Positions 26,531 through 37,380 of a DNA stretch of 64,000 bases are shown one piece after another. Below the pieces are notes generated by a model. The model saw only the letters and a list, made by a program, of their open reading frames with translations. It was not told where the DNA came from and made no database searches. The stretch is from JANMGV01 sp037440405 (GTDB lineage Bacteria > Planctomycetota > Planctomycetia > Pirellulales > Pirellulaceae): NCBI GenBank assembly GCA_037440405.1, contig JBBIUE010000013.1, positions 1 through 64,000 on the forward strand, read 5' to 3'. The position numbers were made by a program, and so were the translations under genes. How positions within the stretch are numbered: the stretch's first letter is position 1; each line of letters opens with the position of its first letter.

Positions 26531-27436
26531 TCAATGACTGATCTCGTAAACACCGAGCTTTTCGGAGACTTGCACATCTGGGCGGGACAGCAGGCATGCT
26601 AAGCTCGCATGCCAACGATCGGCCTGCCCATGGAAACGAGCGAGTTTGAACCAGTGGTGAACGCTTTGCAGGGGAAGGATCGTTGACGACCAGGAAGTCG
26701 ACATAGGATCGACGCAGCGGATCGAGGCGAGGGGGTGCAAAGGAACTGCAAGCAAAAGCTCGGACTTCATCAGCTCACCGAGAGTCTCGAATCTGTATCC
26801 ATCGAGACTGATTCCGATTCCCAAAGCCTTTAATAGAGATTCTCTCAAGACCCATGAATCCAGGATCATTCGCTGCTGATCGGGCTCATTGCGCAACTGC
26901 CAATCGCGATAGGCCGCTGGTTCGAACAATTGCTGAGCGAGTGTATCGAGTTTGATCTTTTGGTCGTCCGTTTCGACATCGACGCCGACTTCCACGTAAA
27001 TGGACCATGCAATCGCAGCCCAGCGACCAGAGTGGCTGACGTTAAAGCGAAGATTTCCTTGGACCGTCGAGGACAATTCGGGTTTACCGAATCTGCCATT
27101 CGTTATCGGGACTTGTTGTGGTGTGCAGTCGAGCAGGACTCCTAGAAGTTGCCTGAGCCTAATTCTCGTGACCTCGAACTGTCTGCGCCGGATGGAATGA
27201 GTCATGGTTCGGAGCCGTTCTTGGTCGTCGCTCGACAGTGCGGTCTCGCCGTCGACTCCATCTGTGGCATCCAAGGGAAACACGATTACTGAGGCCAAGT
27301 GTGTCATGGAGATCGACGAAAGGCTCTGGAGAAATTCACGCCAATGCGCTAGCCGGCGAACTTCGCTGTAATTACCGAATTCGGAGTGGGAATCAAGTTT
27401 CATTCGATCGAGCTCAATTTGACGTTCGCATTCCAT
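26531..27436 (-). CDS. 4'-phosphopantetheinyl transferase (Sfp type)
   Basis: Up to 301 residues; the start is uncertain and an internal Met (MTHLASVIVF) would give about 260. Motifs of the Sfp/HetI group: FNVSHSGRWAAIA, then VGVDVETDD with Mg-binding acidic residues, then WVLRESLLKALGIG. It transfers 4'-phosphopantetheine from CoA to the serine of acyl or peptidyl carrier proteins. No polyketide or peptide synthetase is in the window. It converges with aroDE, 14 bases apart. Confidence 0.87.
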   Translation of the reverse strand: MECERQIELDRMKLDSHSEFGNYSEVRRLAHWREFLQSLSSISMTHLASVIVFPLDATDGVDGETALSSDDQERLRTMTHSIRRRQFEVTRIRLRQLLGVLLDCTPQQVPITNGRFGKPELSSTVQGNLRFNVSHSGRWAAIAWSIYVEVGVDVETDDQKIKLDTLAQQLFEPAAYRDWQLRNEPDQQRMILDSWVLRESLLKALGIGISLDGYRFETLGELMKSELLLAVPLHPLASIRCVDPMSTSWSSTILPLQSVHHWFKLARFHGQADRWHASLACLLSRPDVQVSEKLGVYEISH

Positions 27437-27612
27437 GGACCTTTAACAGCCGGACGGGTCTTGATCCTTTGATCGCTTATTGCTCCGCAAAGGGTTAGAA
27501 ATTTGGTTACGGAATCGAGAGTACATCGAAGAAGTGAGCGGATCTTGGCGCCATGACACTGATTGGTTCGATCCTCGGAGCGAAGTGAAACAAGAAAATT
27601 GCTTGCTACCAA

Positions 27613-28842
27613 TCAACCTTGAAATGCCTCACCAGCGATAAAGACTCTTCGTACATTCAAGGTTTGATTGAGTATCACTAAATCCGCCTGTTTGCCAACG
27701 GCGATCGAGCCGCATTTCCGCCCCATGCCCGTCAATCGGGCCGGTGTCCGCGACGCGAGTTGAATGACGTCACTCAATGAACCACCACTATCACGGAACA
27801 TGATGCGGACCATGTGATCGAGCGATTTTACGGAGCTGGCCAAAGAGCCTTTGCTGTCTCTACCCACGTTACCGTCGTTGGTGAACCAAGTCCCAGAGCG
27901 ATCATTTCCGAAGCGATAGCGACCTCGCGGGCAATCGACAGCACGATTCGCATCGGATACTAAACAGAGCCGTTTGACACCTTTCATCTGCAATGCGAAT
28001 GCGAGAAGCTCTGGTGCCAAGTGGAATCCGTCGGCGATCACCTCCGTGCTCATGAGTGGATGGGCGAGAACGTACTCCAACATACTACCCTGCATGGGTG
28101 TCCCAAACCGAGTTCGAACAGAAGAGACGTTACTCATGGCGCACCAGAAGTGGTCCACGTGTCTGGCTCCATTGTTGAATGCCTCAGCCATTTCCGTCCA
28201 AGATGCGTTTGAATGGCCGCAGGTAACTAGACATTTTGCCTTTCGGGCCAATTGATAGAACATCGCAGCACCTTTGAGCTCTGCGGCACACGTCGCGATG
28301 CGGATCATGCCGGTTGCAAAGAATTGGGAAACCTGCGACTTCTTTGGGAGATAACATTGTTCGCTTGAATGGCAGCCACTCTTTTCAGGTGCGAAATAGG
28401 GGCCATACAGGTGAATTCCTGGCAGTCGGGGACCAAGGATCGGGGTCCAACACTCTTGGTATTCTCGACAAGCTGCGACCATGGCCATGATTTCTTGTGG
28501 TGATGCAGTAGTCGTAGTTGGATAAAGTGTGGTGACGCCATGAGCTGCATGAGTCCGCATGGCTTGCATGACTGCCTCGCGAGAGCCATCCATGAAGTCG
28601 GAACCGCCACCGCCATGAACATGAATATCGATGAAACCCGGACTTAAATAGTCTCCATTCACATCGATCGTTTCACAGTTCACTTTTGGCAAGCGACCTC
28701 GACCGATCTTCGTAATATTCCCCTTGGATACCGTCAGCCACCCGTCCTCTACAATTCTATTCGGGAGGATCAGCGACGCCCTCTGAAAAGCAAGGTCAGC
28801 AGTGTTTCGATTGCTCAGTGTCGTTCGTTTGGGCGTGGTCAT
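27613..28842 (-). CDS. nagA: N-acetylglucosamine-6-phosphate deacetylase
   Basis: 409-residue amidohydrolase. The signature is FIDIHVHGGGGSDFMDG with the metal-binding HxH. HAAHGVTTLYPTTTTAS and TCGHSNA follow, then HLFxxM-like AMSNVSS. A late catalytic Asp is in CLVSDANRAVDCPRG. It deacetylates GlcNAc-6-P in amino-sugar recycling. The GNAT acetyltransferase gene upstream ends 3 bases before it, so the two are one operon. Confidence 0.87.
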   Translation of the reverse strand: MTTPKRTTLSNRNTADLAFQRASLILPNRIVEDGWLTVSKGNITKIGRGRLPKVNCETIDVNGDYLSPGFIDIHVHGGGGSDFMDGSREAVMQAMRTHAAHGVTTLYPTTTTASPQEIMAMVAACREYQECWTPILGPRLPGIHLYGPYFAPEKSGCHSSEQCYLPKKSQVSQFFATGMIRIATCAAELKGAAMFYQLARKAKCLVTCGHSNASWTEMAEAFNNGARHVDHFWCAMSNVSSVRTRFGTPMQGSMLEYVLAHPLMSTEVIADGFHLAPELLAFALQMKGVKRLCLVSDANRAVDCPRGRYRFGNDRSGTWFTNDGNVGRDSKGSLASSVKSLDHMVRIMFRDSGGSLSDVIQLASRTPARLTGMGRKCGSIAVGKQADLVILNQTLNVRRVFIAGEAFQG

Positions 28843-28845
28843 TGG

Positions 28846-29277
28846 TTATTGCTTATCCCTTTGCGTAGCAGGAACAATCCAGCACGAATGGTGTTGTTGG
28901 AGTCCGATGTGCGGATAGTACGACTGGGCTTTCGGAGCCGCGAGCAAAATGAGCGTTGTGTGTTCGCCCGCGTGCCGATGAGCGAGGCGCAGGAGTTGTT
29001 GTCCGATCCCAAGACCTTGAAACGCGGAGTCCACCGCCAAATCGGACAGGTAGGTGCAATAGGAGTAGTCGGTCAGTGCTCGGGCGACACCGACCAGCAG
29101 GCCGTGGGAGGTTCGAGCTGTGACAATAATGTCCGCGTTACGAAGCATCCCTTCAATTGCTTTGAAATCGTCAACAGGTCGACGTTCGGCCAGCGTCGAT
29201 CGCCGGAGCACATCGATGAATTCTTCCGGTGGAAGATCGATTTCGACGCGGTAATGATGCTCTTCGGTGCTGCTCAT
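28846..29277 (-). CDS. GNAT-family N-acetyltransferase
   Basis: 143 residues. The acetyl-CoA-binding motif A reads LAVDSAFQGLGIGQQLL, matching the Q/RxxGxG/A pattern, followed by ILLAAPKAQSYYPHIGL typical of small GNATs. Substrate unknown. It is the first gene of a two-gene operon with nagA, which hints at an amino-sugar-related substrate, but that is inference only. Confidence 0.85.
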   Translation of the reverse strand: MSSTEEHHYRVEIDLPPEEFIDVLRRSTLAERRPVDDFKAIEGMLRNADIIVTARTSHGLLVGVARALTDYSYCTYLSDLAVDSAFQGLGIGQQLLRLAHRHAGEHTTLILLAAPKAQSYYPHIGLQQHHSCWIVPATQRDKQ

Positions 29278-29393
29278 GCGTTGCTGCCGAGGGTAATAGG
29301 CAAAACTGCAAAAGTAATCAAAATAGGCTTACATCCAGTGACTGTACATATCCTGACTTTCGAACTCGTCCGACAGCCCACCTTTCGAATTAG

Positions 29394-32300
29394 ATGAAGA
29401 AGTGCATGAACACCGATCGAATGCGATCTCGCGCCGTAGCCCCAAACGCAGCCAACCTCCATTCGGCGAAGCTGCGGCGTGCCAGTTGCCCTGCTGTATT
29501 CGTGAAATTTCTGTTGTTCATTCTTTTGCTTGCTGGACACTTGGAATTTCTTCAGGCCGACGATCCCTTTATTCCTCGGACACAAACAAAACCCCCTGGA
29601 CCTCCGTTATCTCCTGCAGAAGCTTTGAGCAAGATGGAAGTGCCAGAAGGATTCCGAGTGGAATTGGTGGCGAGCGAACCGGACATCATCAATCCCGTGG
29701 CGATGACGTTCGACGACCGAGGTCGAATTTGGGTAACGGAAAGTTTTGAGTATCCGCGTCATGAAGCAGGTCCTGGCCGCGACCGAATCAAGATTCTTGA
29801 AGATACCGATCATGACGGCAAAGTAGACAAAGTGACGATTTTCGCCGAGGGACTGAACATACCTTCGGGTATTGCTGTCGGCCATGGTGGCGTGTGGGTT
29901 GCGAACGCACCTGATATTCTGTTCCTCGAAGATACCGACGGGGACGACCGCGCCGATAAGCAGACGGTGGTCGTGACTGGTTTTGGTCGATACGACACGC
30001 ACGAACTGCCGAACTCGTTGACTTGGGGGCCCGATGGGTGGCTTTATGGTTTGAACGGCGTGTTCAACCCGTGCCATGTGGAGCAGGATGGTCGAGTCTA
30101 CGACTTCACATGCGCTATGTTCCGCATTCATCCGAAGACGTGGCGCTTCGAGATTTTTTGCGAGGGGACAAGCAATCCTTGGGGAATCGCATTTGATGTG
30201 GAAGGGAGCGCTTTTATCAGTGCCTGTGTCATCGACCATTTGTGGCACCTTTCGGAAACGGGATATTACCATCGTCAAGGCGGGCCCTATCCTCCCAACA
30301 CATGGAAGATGGAATCGATTGTCAATCACAAACACCAAATGGCTGCCTACTGTGGCATCGAATTCTTCGACTCAGCTGCTTACCCAGAGAGCTACCGAAG
30401 CAAACTTTTCATGGGCAACATCCATGGAGGCTGCGTCAACGTCGATCGCATTGAGCGCCATGGGGCAACATATCGAGGCTTCGGCGAGCCGGACTTTTTG
30501 ACCGCAAACGATGTTTGGTTTATGCCAGTCGTGCAGAAGGTCGGTCCCGACGGTTGCTTGTACATACTGGACTGGTACGATCGCTACCACTGTTATCAGG
30601 ATGCGTCGGCGGACCCGAAAGGAGTCGATCGCGGACATGGGCGTCTCTATCGAGTTGTCCATGAATCGACGCCGAAACACGCCCCCATCGATATATCGAA
30701 GGCCACCAAGGACCAGTTAGTACAGCATCTTGCAAGTGCGAACATTTACGTCCGCCAGCGAGCTCAATTGGAGATCGCCGAACGACGCGATCCATCGATG
30801 ATCGCTCCCTTGACACAAAGTGCGACTTCGGCCAGCTTGCCATTGAAGACTCGACTGACGAATCTTTGGGCATTGGGAAGCATGACGGACATTGATGATT
30901 TAACACTTCAACGGCTGCTAGCGGATGCTGATCCGGCAGTGCAGGCATGGGGAGTTCGTTTTGCTGGGAATCAGCGGGTCAGTAGCAATGCGATCATCAG
31001 CAGGGTCTTCGAAATGGCCGCTCACGAAGATGATCGCGTGCGTCTACAGGTAGCCATTGCAGCAAATAAGTTGGCGGGCGAGAGGGCAAGCGCGTGGCTA
31101 TTTCGAGTTGCTGAGCATAGTAGAGAAGATGGAATTCTCCCGCAAATCATCTGGCAGAACCTCAAGAGTCACTTGCAATCTGCTGACGGCCCTGCTGTTC
31201 GGCAGCACATTGGCAACATTGCACTTGACTCACCGGTGACTCAGCCCGTCTGTGTTCGGTTGGGTGAATACTGGCTGGGTGGCGTCGATCGACGACTATC
31301 GACAGATGCGGATCGGTCAACAATCGATTCTATCTTGCAACTGGTTGGACGATTGCAAGGCCATTCTGCTGACCAGGCCGCTCATCTGATGATGGCCTTG
31401 ATAACGAAGACGAGAAACGGCGAACTGGATAATGATCAAATGGCGGAACGACTCGCGAAGTGGTTGGTCGAAATGGGTTCGGAGGGGGCGGACCGTGCCG
31501 ACGCATTGCAATTGGCACTGCTGGAAGCGAGAGCACTGACCGGCGACCAGATGTCTGCAGAAACGATGGAAAAGTCGATCGAATCCAATGAGTTGGATAT
31601 CGCGAGAAGGATGAGCATGCTGTCCACGCTCGCGACAAGGAGGCCGTCTGCCGTGAGGCGGGCTTTGGATCGGGTTCTAGAGGATGCTCGAACTGAAAAG
31701 TCGGTCGATTCCAGGTGGCGGGACTTCGTCTTAGGATTGTCCGTCGATCGAGGCGACAAAGAGACTCGAGACGCACTGGTGGCAAGTCTCCCGATGTTCG
31801 ATCTGGCAGCTCAAGCTACCGTTGCGATCAAACTCGCACAGCGCGAAGATACGGCCCGTGCCATGTTGAAAGAAATCGAAGCCGGTCGACTGAAGAAAGA
31901 AATCGTCAGCCCGAATCAAGTCTTGCTGCTGGCGCAGAGCAAATCGGACTCGATTCGCTCCCTGGTGACGAAAATCTGGGGAAAAATCCGGGTCGATGAC
32001 GCAGACGCTCGGCGGCAAATTGTTCGTCAGTTCACGGATTTTCTGATGTGGGAAGCAAAAGGAAACGCCGAACGAGGTCTTGCTGTCTACGATCGAGTGT
32101 GCGGGCAATGTCATGTCCTGCACAATCGCGGATTTGAAGTAGGTCCGAGTATCACAAGCAACGGACGTGGAAGCTTCGAGCAACTCGTTGTCTCAGTCTT
32201 TGATCCAAGTTTGGTTATTGGAGAGGCTTACAAGAGTGTGGTTGTGCTAACGGACTCTGGTCAGGTTATCCAGGGATTACTGGTCGAGAAGACTTCACAG

Positions 32301-32531
32301 AACGTCACGCTCAAGGTCCAGGGCGGCAAAATGGAAGCTATTCCTGTGTCCGAAATCGAAGAAATCAAGGAAAACCCCAAATCTCTCATGCCGGAAGGAA
32401 TAGAGGAACAGATGAGCAGACAGGAAATGGCTGACCTATTTGCTCTCCTCTGCTTGGAAAACTCGTTAGAATCCGGTCAAAAATCCGTTATCCCCGGAAC
32501 TCCCAAAGGGCTTATGCCATCAAATCAGTGA
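29394..32531 (+). CDS. PVC-type haem-binding membrane-associated protein (NHL-like propeller, HEAT-like repeats, cytochrome c domain)
   Basis: 1045 residues. A hydrophobic export segment (FLLFILLLAGHLEFL) lies about 40 residues in. Residues ~75-440 form the propeller-like 'membrane-bound dehydrogenase' region (GFRVELVASEPDIINPVAMTF, IWVTESFEYP, DGWLYGLNGVFNP). Next come HEAT-like alpha repeats (~445-870). The haem c motif CGQCH in VYDRVCGQCHVLHNRG is near residue 902, and the SDSGQVIQGL-type C-terminal module ends it. The family is abundant and almost exclusive to Planctomycetes-Verrucomicrobia. The substrate is unknown; a role in oxidative breakdown of sugars is often supposed. Confidence 0.88.
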   Translation: MKKCMNTDRMRSRAVAPNAANLHSAKLRRASCPAVFVKFLLFILLLAGHLEFLQADDPFIPRTQTKPPGPPLSPAEALSKMEVPEGFRVELVASEPDIINPVAMTFDDRGRIWVTESFEYPRHEAGPGRDRIKILEDTDHDGKVDKVTIFAEGLNIPSGIAVGHGGVWVANAPDILFLEDTDGDDRADKQTVVVTGFGRYDTHELPNSLTWGPDGWLYGLNGVFNPCHVEQDGRVYDFTCAMFRIHPKTWRFEIFCEGTSNPWGIAFDVEGSAFISACVIDHLWHLSETGYYHRQGGPYPPNTWKMESIVNHKHQMAAYCGIEFFDSAAYPESYRSKLFMGNIHGGCVNVDRIERHGATYRGFGEPDFLTANDVWFMPVVQKVGPDGCLYILDWYDRYHCYQDASADPKGVDRGHGRLYRVVHESTPKHAPIDISKATKDQLVQHLASANIYVRQRAQLEIAERRDPSMIAPLTQSATSASLPLKTRLTNLWALGSMTDIDDLTLQRLLADADPAVQAWGVRFAGNQRVSSNAIISRVFEMAAHEDDRVRLQVAIAANKLAGERASAWLFRVAEHSREDGILPQIIWQNLKSHLQSADGPAVRQHIGNIALDSPVTQPVCVRLGEYWLGGVDRRLSTDADRSTIDSILQLVGRLQGHSADQAAHLMMALITKTRNGELDNDQMAERLAKWLVEMGSEGADRADALQLALLEARALTGDQMSAETMEKSIESNELDIARRMSMLSTLATRRPSAVRRALDRVLEDARTEKSVDSRWRDFVLGLSVDRGDKETRDALVASLPMFDLAAQATVAIKLAQREDTARAMLKEIEAGRLKKEIVSPNQVLLLAQSKSDSIRSLVTKIWGKIRVDDADARRQIVRQFTDFLMWEAKGNAERGLAVYDRVCGQCHVLHNRGFEVGPSITSNGRGSFEQLVVSVFDPSLVIGEAYKSVVVLTDSGQVIQGLLVEKTSQNVTLKVQGGKMEAIPVSEIEEIKENPKSLMPEGIEEQMSRQEMADLFALLCLENSLESGQKSVIPGTPKGLMPSNQ

Positions 32532-32776
32532 TTGCGTACCTACGTTGGGTGGAGAGGCAGAACTTGATCTTCCACACTGCCCTGCGAAGAATGGTTGAAG
32601 TTTTGAACTCATTTAGATATCGTAAATCGATGAGCTTGGAAGAATTTCGCCGCTTTTCCAAGTCGTCATCGTCAGCCATGATAGTGGAGTAGTTGTATTC
32701 AGCGATCCACGTGTGCCGGAGCAAATACATGACTCAGCTCTCGATGATGATCGGCTGGTAGGAGTTGATTGAGACT

Positions 32777-35710
32777 ATGAAATCAAAATGGAGTACACGC
32801 AATTTGGCGGCCGACAAGCTAATAATTTTGCGCAAATTGCGATTTGATTCTCTTGAAGAGCGGCGATTGCTTGCCGGACTGAATGTCTTTGTATTCAACG
32901 ATGCTGACGCTTCCCAAGTTTGGGAAACCAGTCGTGAGCAGGGAATTGCCGATCGGATTGTATTTCTGGATAGCAACCAAAACGGATTGATTGACGCGGG
33001 CGAGCGCTGGGAACGGACGGACGACAAAGGCTTAGCGGCCTTCAAAAATCTATCTCCAGGAGTCTATTATCCCGCTGTTCTAGCGAATCATTCGTTGCTC
33101 CAAACCACGCAAGTCGATGCGGCACCGATCGGGCAAATGCTCGATCCAGATCATGAGTCTCGCATCGTTGATTGGAACAGTGACTCTCGATCGTGGTCGA
33201 TTCGCGATGGCAAATTCGAAATCTTCGATTGGACCACTCAACAAAGTTTTCGCACCTACTCGCTGGAAGGGACGGTTGTCGATGCAGCCGTCATCGAACC
33301 GCTTGGTAGAGCCGCATTGATCGTTAGCAATGAAGAGGGGCTCCGCTCTCTGGTCATGCTTGATCTCGATAGTGGAGAGACGCACACTCTCTCCGACAAA
33401 GACGCGGGAAGTCCCGCCCAAGTGATTCGAGTCAATCAACAGTTTTTAGTGGCATTTCAGAAGGGAGATCAGTTTAGCTTGCGCCGAGTCGAGGCTTCGA
33501 TCGGTACGCCATTTCTGACGCTCGTTCAAAATGCTCCGACTTTCACCGCTGCCAAATTCGCTGGAGCCACGAACGGCAATACCCTTTTAGTGGAACAAGT
33601 AAAGGCGACCGGCAGCCAATTCCAAGTGTGGACCATCGATCGAACCAGGATGGTAAATATGCGTCAGCGATTCATCGCTGGCGAAATCGAGGATTGGAAA
33701 CTTTCAGCGGATGGAATCAACTTCGCAGTTGCGGTAAGAAATGGTGGAGTACGTTTTCTCCGAATTGCAGCAACGACAACTCAGCAAACTGCATCGATCA
33801 ATGACGCAGCAGGCCCTATTGGTTTCGACACCGCCCGTAGCCAGTGGATCGTGGGAGTTCAGGGAGTTGAGAACTCCCTCAGAGCCTATCGCGTCAAGAA
33901 TGCTTCTCTGGCCTATTCGCTCGAAACGATGGTCGATGGACTGATCCCAGTTTCGATGGTCGGTCGGCAAATCATCACCAACCCATTCAGCACGACGCTT
34001 TACGCTTCCGGATCGGGCGGAACCTATGCGCACAACATCGTTATTCCAAAAGCTGCGCGTGTCGAGCTGACCAACAATCAAGAACGCAAACGAGTGGAAA
34101 TCGGGCAGCTTCTTCTGTCAGGCAATGTGACGCCCGTCATGGAGTCATTCCTGTTGAATGGATTGGAAGATGTACCGCTTCCCATTACTCCATTGAAACT
34201 CAAAGAGCACAGCAATGATCCCGACGATGAAGTGTTGCATTACTTTGTAACTTCACCGCCTTCGAACGGAACCATCTCATGGTCGCCTTCGAAGGGGGGA
34301 GTCTACATGCCGAATTTGGACTATTTCGGGCAAGATTCGATTGTCGTCCAGGCATACGATGGACGCGATTGGGCGGTGCCGAAGACGATCAACATTGACA
34401 TCGAACCGGTGAATGATCAACCGAAGGACATCCTCATTCCACCCATATCGGTTGGCGAGCATATCTTGCCGGGTCAGGAAATCGGAGTCATCACCGTTGT
34501 TGATCCAGACCCCGGCTCGGTCTACGAAATTACCGTCGATGACCCTCGAATATTTGTCGTAGGAACGATCCTGAAGATCGCTTCGGACGCCCAATTCGAC
34601 TATGAAACGGAACCGACCATCGTTCTCGAAGTTTCTGCACAGAACGTCGAGGTCCCAGAGGATAAGATTACTCGTACGATCACGATTACAGTCGAAGACG
34701 AAAACGACCCTCCCACCGGTTTCACGTTGCGCAACGATACAGTGGCGGAAAATGAGGTTGGTGCGGTCATTGGAGTGCTTGACGTCGACGATCCGGACGC
34801 AGACGACTTTTTCAGTTGGATTGTCTCTGACGGGCGGTTCACGGTCGAAAACAACGTGCTCAAACTTGCTGCAGGGCAATCTCTGAATTTCGAAGCTCAA
34901 TCAAAGATCGAGTTTCTGTTGACGGTTGTGGACAAGGGCAATGAACGGTTCTCCAAGTCGGTCACCATTCATGTGGAAGATCGCGATGATCTTCCCGTCG
35001 CCATTCACCTTGAAAAGACGATGGTGGTTGAACGCGTGCGCGGTTATCGCGTTGGAACGATCTCCGTCCAAGATGAGGACGTTGGCGAAACCTTTTCATT
35101 TGCCTTAAGTGACAATTGATTCACAGTTGCCGACCAGGTGCTTCGCTTGAAATCAGGAATTTTTGTTTCGCACAAGGATGAGTCGGAAATTCCATTGACG
35201 ATCACGGCAACATCTAACAGCAGTGGTGCTCAGATTACTCGCTCCGTAGTCTTGCAGGTTCTCGAGAATACGAATCCGTTCCAGAATAACGGTTTACCGG
35301 TTGACGTTGATGGTGATGGACGCGTTACACCTCGCGATGCCCTTCGAATCATCAATGAACTCAATGCCCGAGGTATCCGGGCCCTAACAGGTGCTCCTGA
35401 CTACGATGACGGTGCGCCTGGTGGGGATTGGTTCGATGTCAACGGAGATGGGGTGATAACTCCTCTCGATGCGATTATCGTCATCAACTATTTGAATCGC
35501 AACGGTATGGGCTCCGGTGGGAATGGCGGGACCGGTGAAGGTCGCGGAGGCGGTGAGGGCGAAGGTAGCGACGGCAGCAATCCCCCCCCCAGTGGCCTGC
35601 AGAATCCGCCCTCCTCCGGTATTTTGGGATCGGACGTATACAATCGATCCTTGGAAGCTTACCTGGCCGATCTGCAACGTGAACAGTTGAAGAAGCAACG
35701 CGCTCGTTGA
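32777..35710 (+). pseudogene. Cadherin-like/dockerin secreted protein interrupted by an in-frame TGA
   Basis: Read through, 977 residues. The N-terminus carries LRFDSLEERRLLAG, common in giant planctomycete secreted proteins, then a large propeller-like region. At least three cadherin-like repeats follow (IFVVGTILKIAS, RFTVENNVLKLAAG, then SDN-stop-FTVADQVLRLK). The end has two dockerin type I repeats (DVDGDGRVTPRDALRII and DVNGDGVITPLDAIIVI) and a Gly-rich tail. TGA at 35117-35119 falls exactly where the preceding repeat has Arg (DGRFTV), so a CGA-to-TGA change in the same frame explains it. ATG 32777 is preceded by GGAG. Either a young pseudogene, a sequencing error, or stop readthrough. 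Confidence 0.82.
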
Positions 35711-37110
35711 CACCTTCTAGCCAACTACGTGAACAAACGCTTTCCATCTGGCGGGCCGGCATCGCTGCTGTGCGAGGCGATGAAATTGTCCGCCGCCACC
35801 TTCACTGGGACGGCGACAGCCTGATCATCGGTGAACATGCCTTCAGGAACGTCGAGCAGGTAGTGGTTTTCGGTGCTGGCAAAGCAACCATGGCCATGTG
35901 GCGAGGTTTAGGGCAAGTACTCGCTCAAAACCCTAAATGTCGAGTCCGTGGCTGGATCAACGTTCCAGATTTGAAAGAATCATGGAGTGATGAGAAGTTC
36001 CCGATGGATTGGAATTTCGTCGTGCATCGAGCTCGTCCGGTAGGTAGCAATGAACCCACTGTGCAAGCTATGGAAGGCACAGAGAGAATCGTCGAGATGT
36101 TGCAATCAAGCAACCACAACGATCTCGTTATTGGATTGATCTCTGGAGGCGGATCGGCCCTGCTTCCATTGCCCCCTGAAGGAGTAACCTTAGACGATAA
36201 GCTCCGGACCACTCGACTCCTTGCAGCAAGTGGGTGTACGATCCATGAGATCAACGCTGTTCGTCGCTGCCTTAGCCGATCCAAGGCGGGTGGCTTAGCC
36301 CGAGCCTGCTCGGCCTCTCGGATGGTTTCTTTGATCCTCTCCGATGTGCTGGACGATTCTCTGGAGACGATCGCATCCGGTCCTACCGATGTCGAGCATC
36401 CGGCCAATCCCGATCTCGCTTGGAGTGTGCTATCGAGAATCGATCCGCATCGTCGAATCGTTCCCAAGAGCATTTGGAATTACCTCGCTCAAAAGATTCA
36501 GGAATCCAGTCCGAACGCGATCGATCCTCTTGATCAAAGAACGCACCTTCAAGTTTCTTGTTCTGTCAAAAATGTGATTCTTGGCAACAACAGGACCTCC
36601 GTCATGGCGGCATCACAAGCTGCACGAACCATGGGAATGGAAGTCCGTTCTGAGTCACATTCCGAGTCGGAGGGAGAAGCGGAAGCGTATGCTCGAAGCC
36701 TTATGCCTCAGTTGTTGCCGCTGTTCCTGCTTCACGGCAGTAAGTGCTGGATCAGCGGAGGCGAGACCTATGTCACATTACCGTTCGAGGAGAAGCGAGG
36801 CATCGGCGGACGCAATATGCACTTGGCCCTATGCCTTTTGAAAGAGCTTGCAACCCTTGACCAGCCCCAAATGCTTCGACCGTTTGTTTTTCTGTCTGCT
36901 GGCACAGACGGCGAAGATGGTCCGACTTCCGCTGCTGGAGCTTGGATCGATTCCGAACTACTCGCTATGTACTCTCATCAGCCCAACGAACTCATTCGAT
37001 GGATCGAGCGATGTGATTCCTACCATTTTTTCGAACAGCATGATCGGCTACTATTCACCGGAGCGACTCAAACCAATGTCTGCGACCTGCGGGTATTGTG
37101 TATTCATTAG
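35707..37110 (+). CDS. Glycerate 2-kinase (DUF4147/MOFRL family)
   Basis: 467 residues, TTG start overlapping the stop of the dockerin gene by 3 bases. The N-terminal DUF4147 domain has VVFGAGKATMAMWRGL and LISGGGSALLPLPPEG. The MOFRL domain near the C-terminus reads FVFLSAGTDGEDGPTSAAGAWID and ends FTGATQTNVCDLRVL. It phosphorylates D-glycerate to 2-phosphoglycerate; older annotations call such proteins hydroxypyruvate reductase. A hairpin at 37340-37371 may be its terminator. Confidence 0.88.
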   Translation: MTPSSQLREQTLSIWRAGIAAVRGDEIVRRHLHWDGDSLIIGEHAFRNVEQVVVFGAGKATMAMWRGLGQVLAQNPKCRVRGWINVPDLKESWSDEKFPMDWNFVVHRARPVGSNEPTVQAMEGTERIVEMLQSSNHNDLVIGLISGGGSALLPLPPEGVTLDDKLRTTRLLAASGCTIHEINAVRRCLSRSKAGGLARACSASRMVSLILSDVLDDSLETIASGPTDVEHPANPDLAWSVLSRIDPHRRIVPKSIWNYLAQKIQESSPNAIDPLDQRTHLQVSCSVKNVILGNNRTSVMAASQAARTMGMEVRSESHSESEGEAEAYARSLMPQLLPLFLLHGSKCWISGGETYVTLPFEEKRGIGGRNMHLALCLLKELATLDQPQMLRPFVFLSAGTDGEDGPTSAAGAWIDSELLAMYSHQPNELIRWIERCDSYHFFEQHDRLLFTGATQTNVCDLRVLCIH

Positions 37111-37339
37111 AGTTGATCAATCGAACGTGCAACCGCATGCCGCAGCTTTCCGAGAGAACTGATGGATTCCATCGTTGGTGTTCGAGAGAGCACTTCGTGC
37201 CGCGTCCTTCGGTCGAGTTGTTGGCCCGAGCAGAATAGCGTTGGCTTCCGGTGCCGCAATCGAATCGATCTCAATCGCACGATAGCGCAGGAAAGATCAT
37301 CGACCATTTTGGGTGATAAACATGCGCTACAGTCAGTTT

Positions 37340-37380
37340 CCGACTGGATCGAGCGGCATCGCTCTAGTCGGGCTTCTTTC
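37340..37380 (+). terminator. Possible terminator between convergent genes
   Basis: GAGCG-GCAT-CGCTC forms an inner stem and CCGACT/AGTCGG an outer stem with a bulge. T-rich sequence (CTTCTTTCGTTTC) follows on the plus strand. It overlaps the last bases of the convergent 6-phosphogluconate dehydrogenase gene. Confidence 0.4.

Noticed and set aside
35138..35710. Independent 190-codon dockerin gene
   Set aside because: It is in the same frame as the upstream open frame, completes the interrupted cadherin-like repeat, and has no signal peptide or ribosome-binding site of its own.
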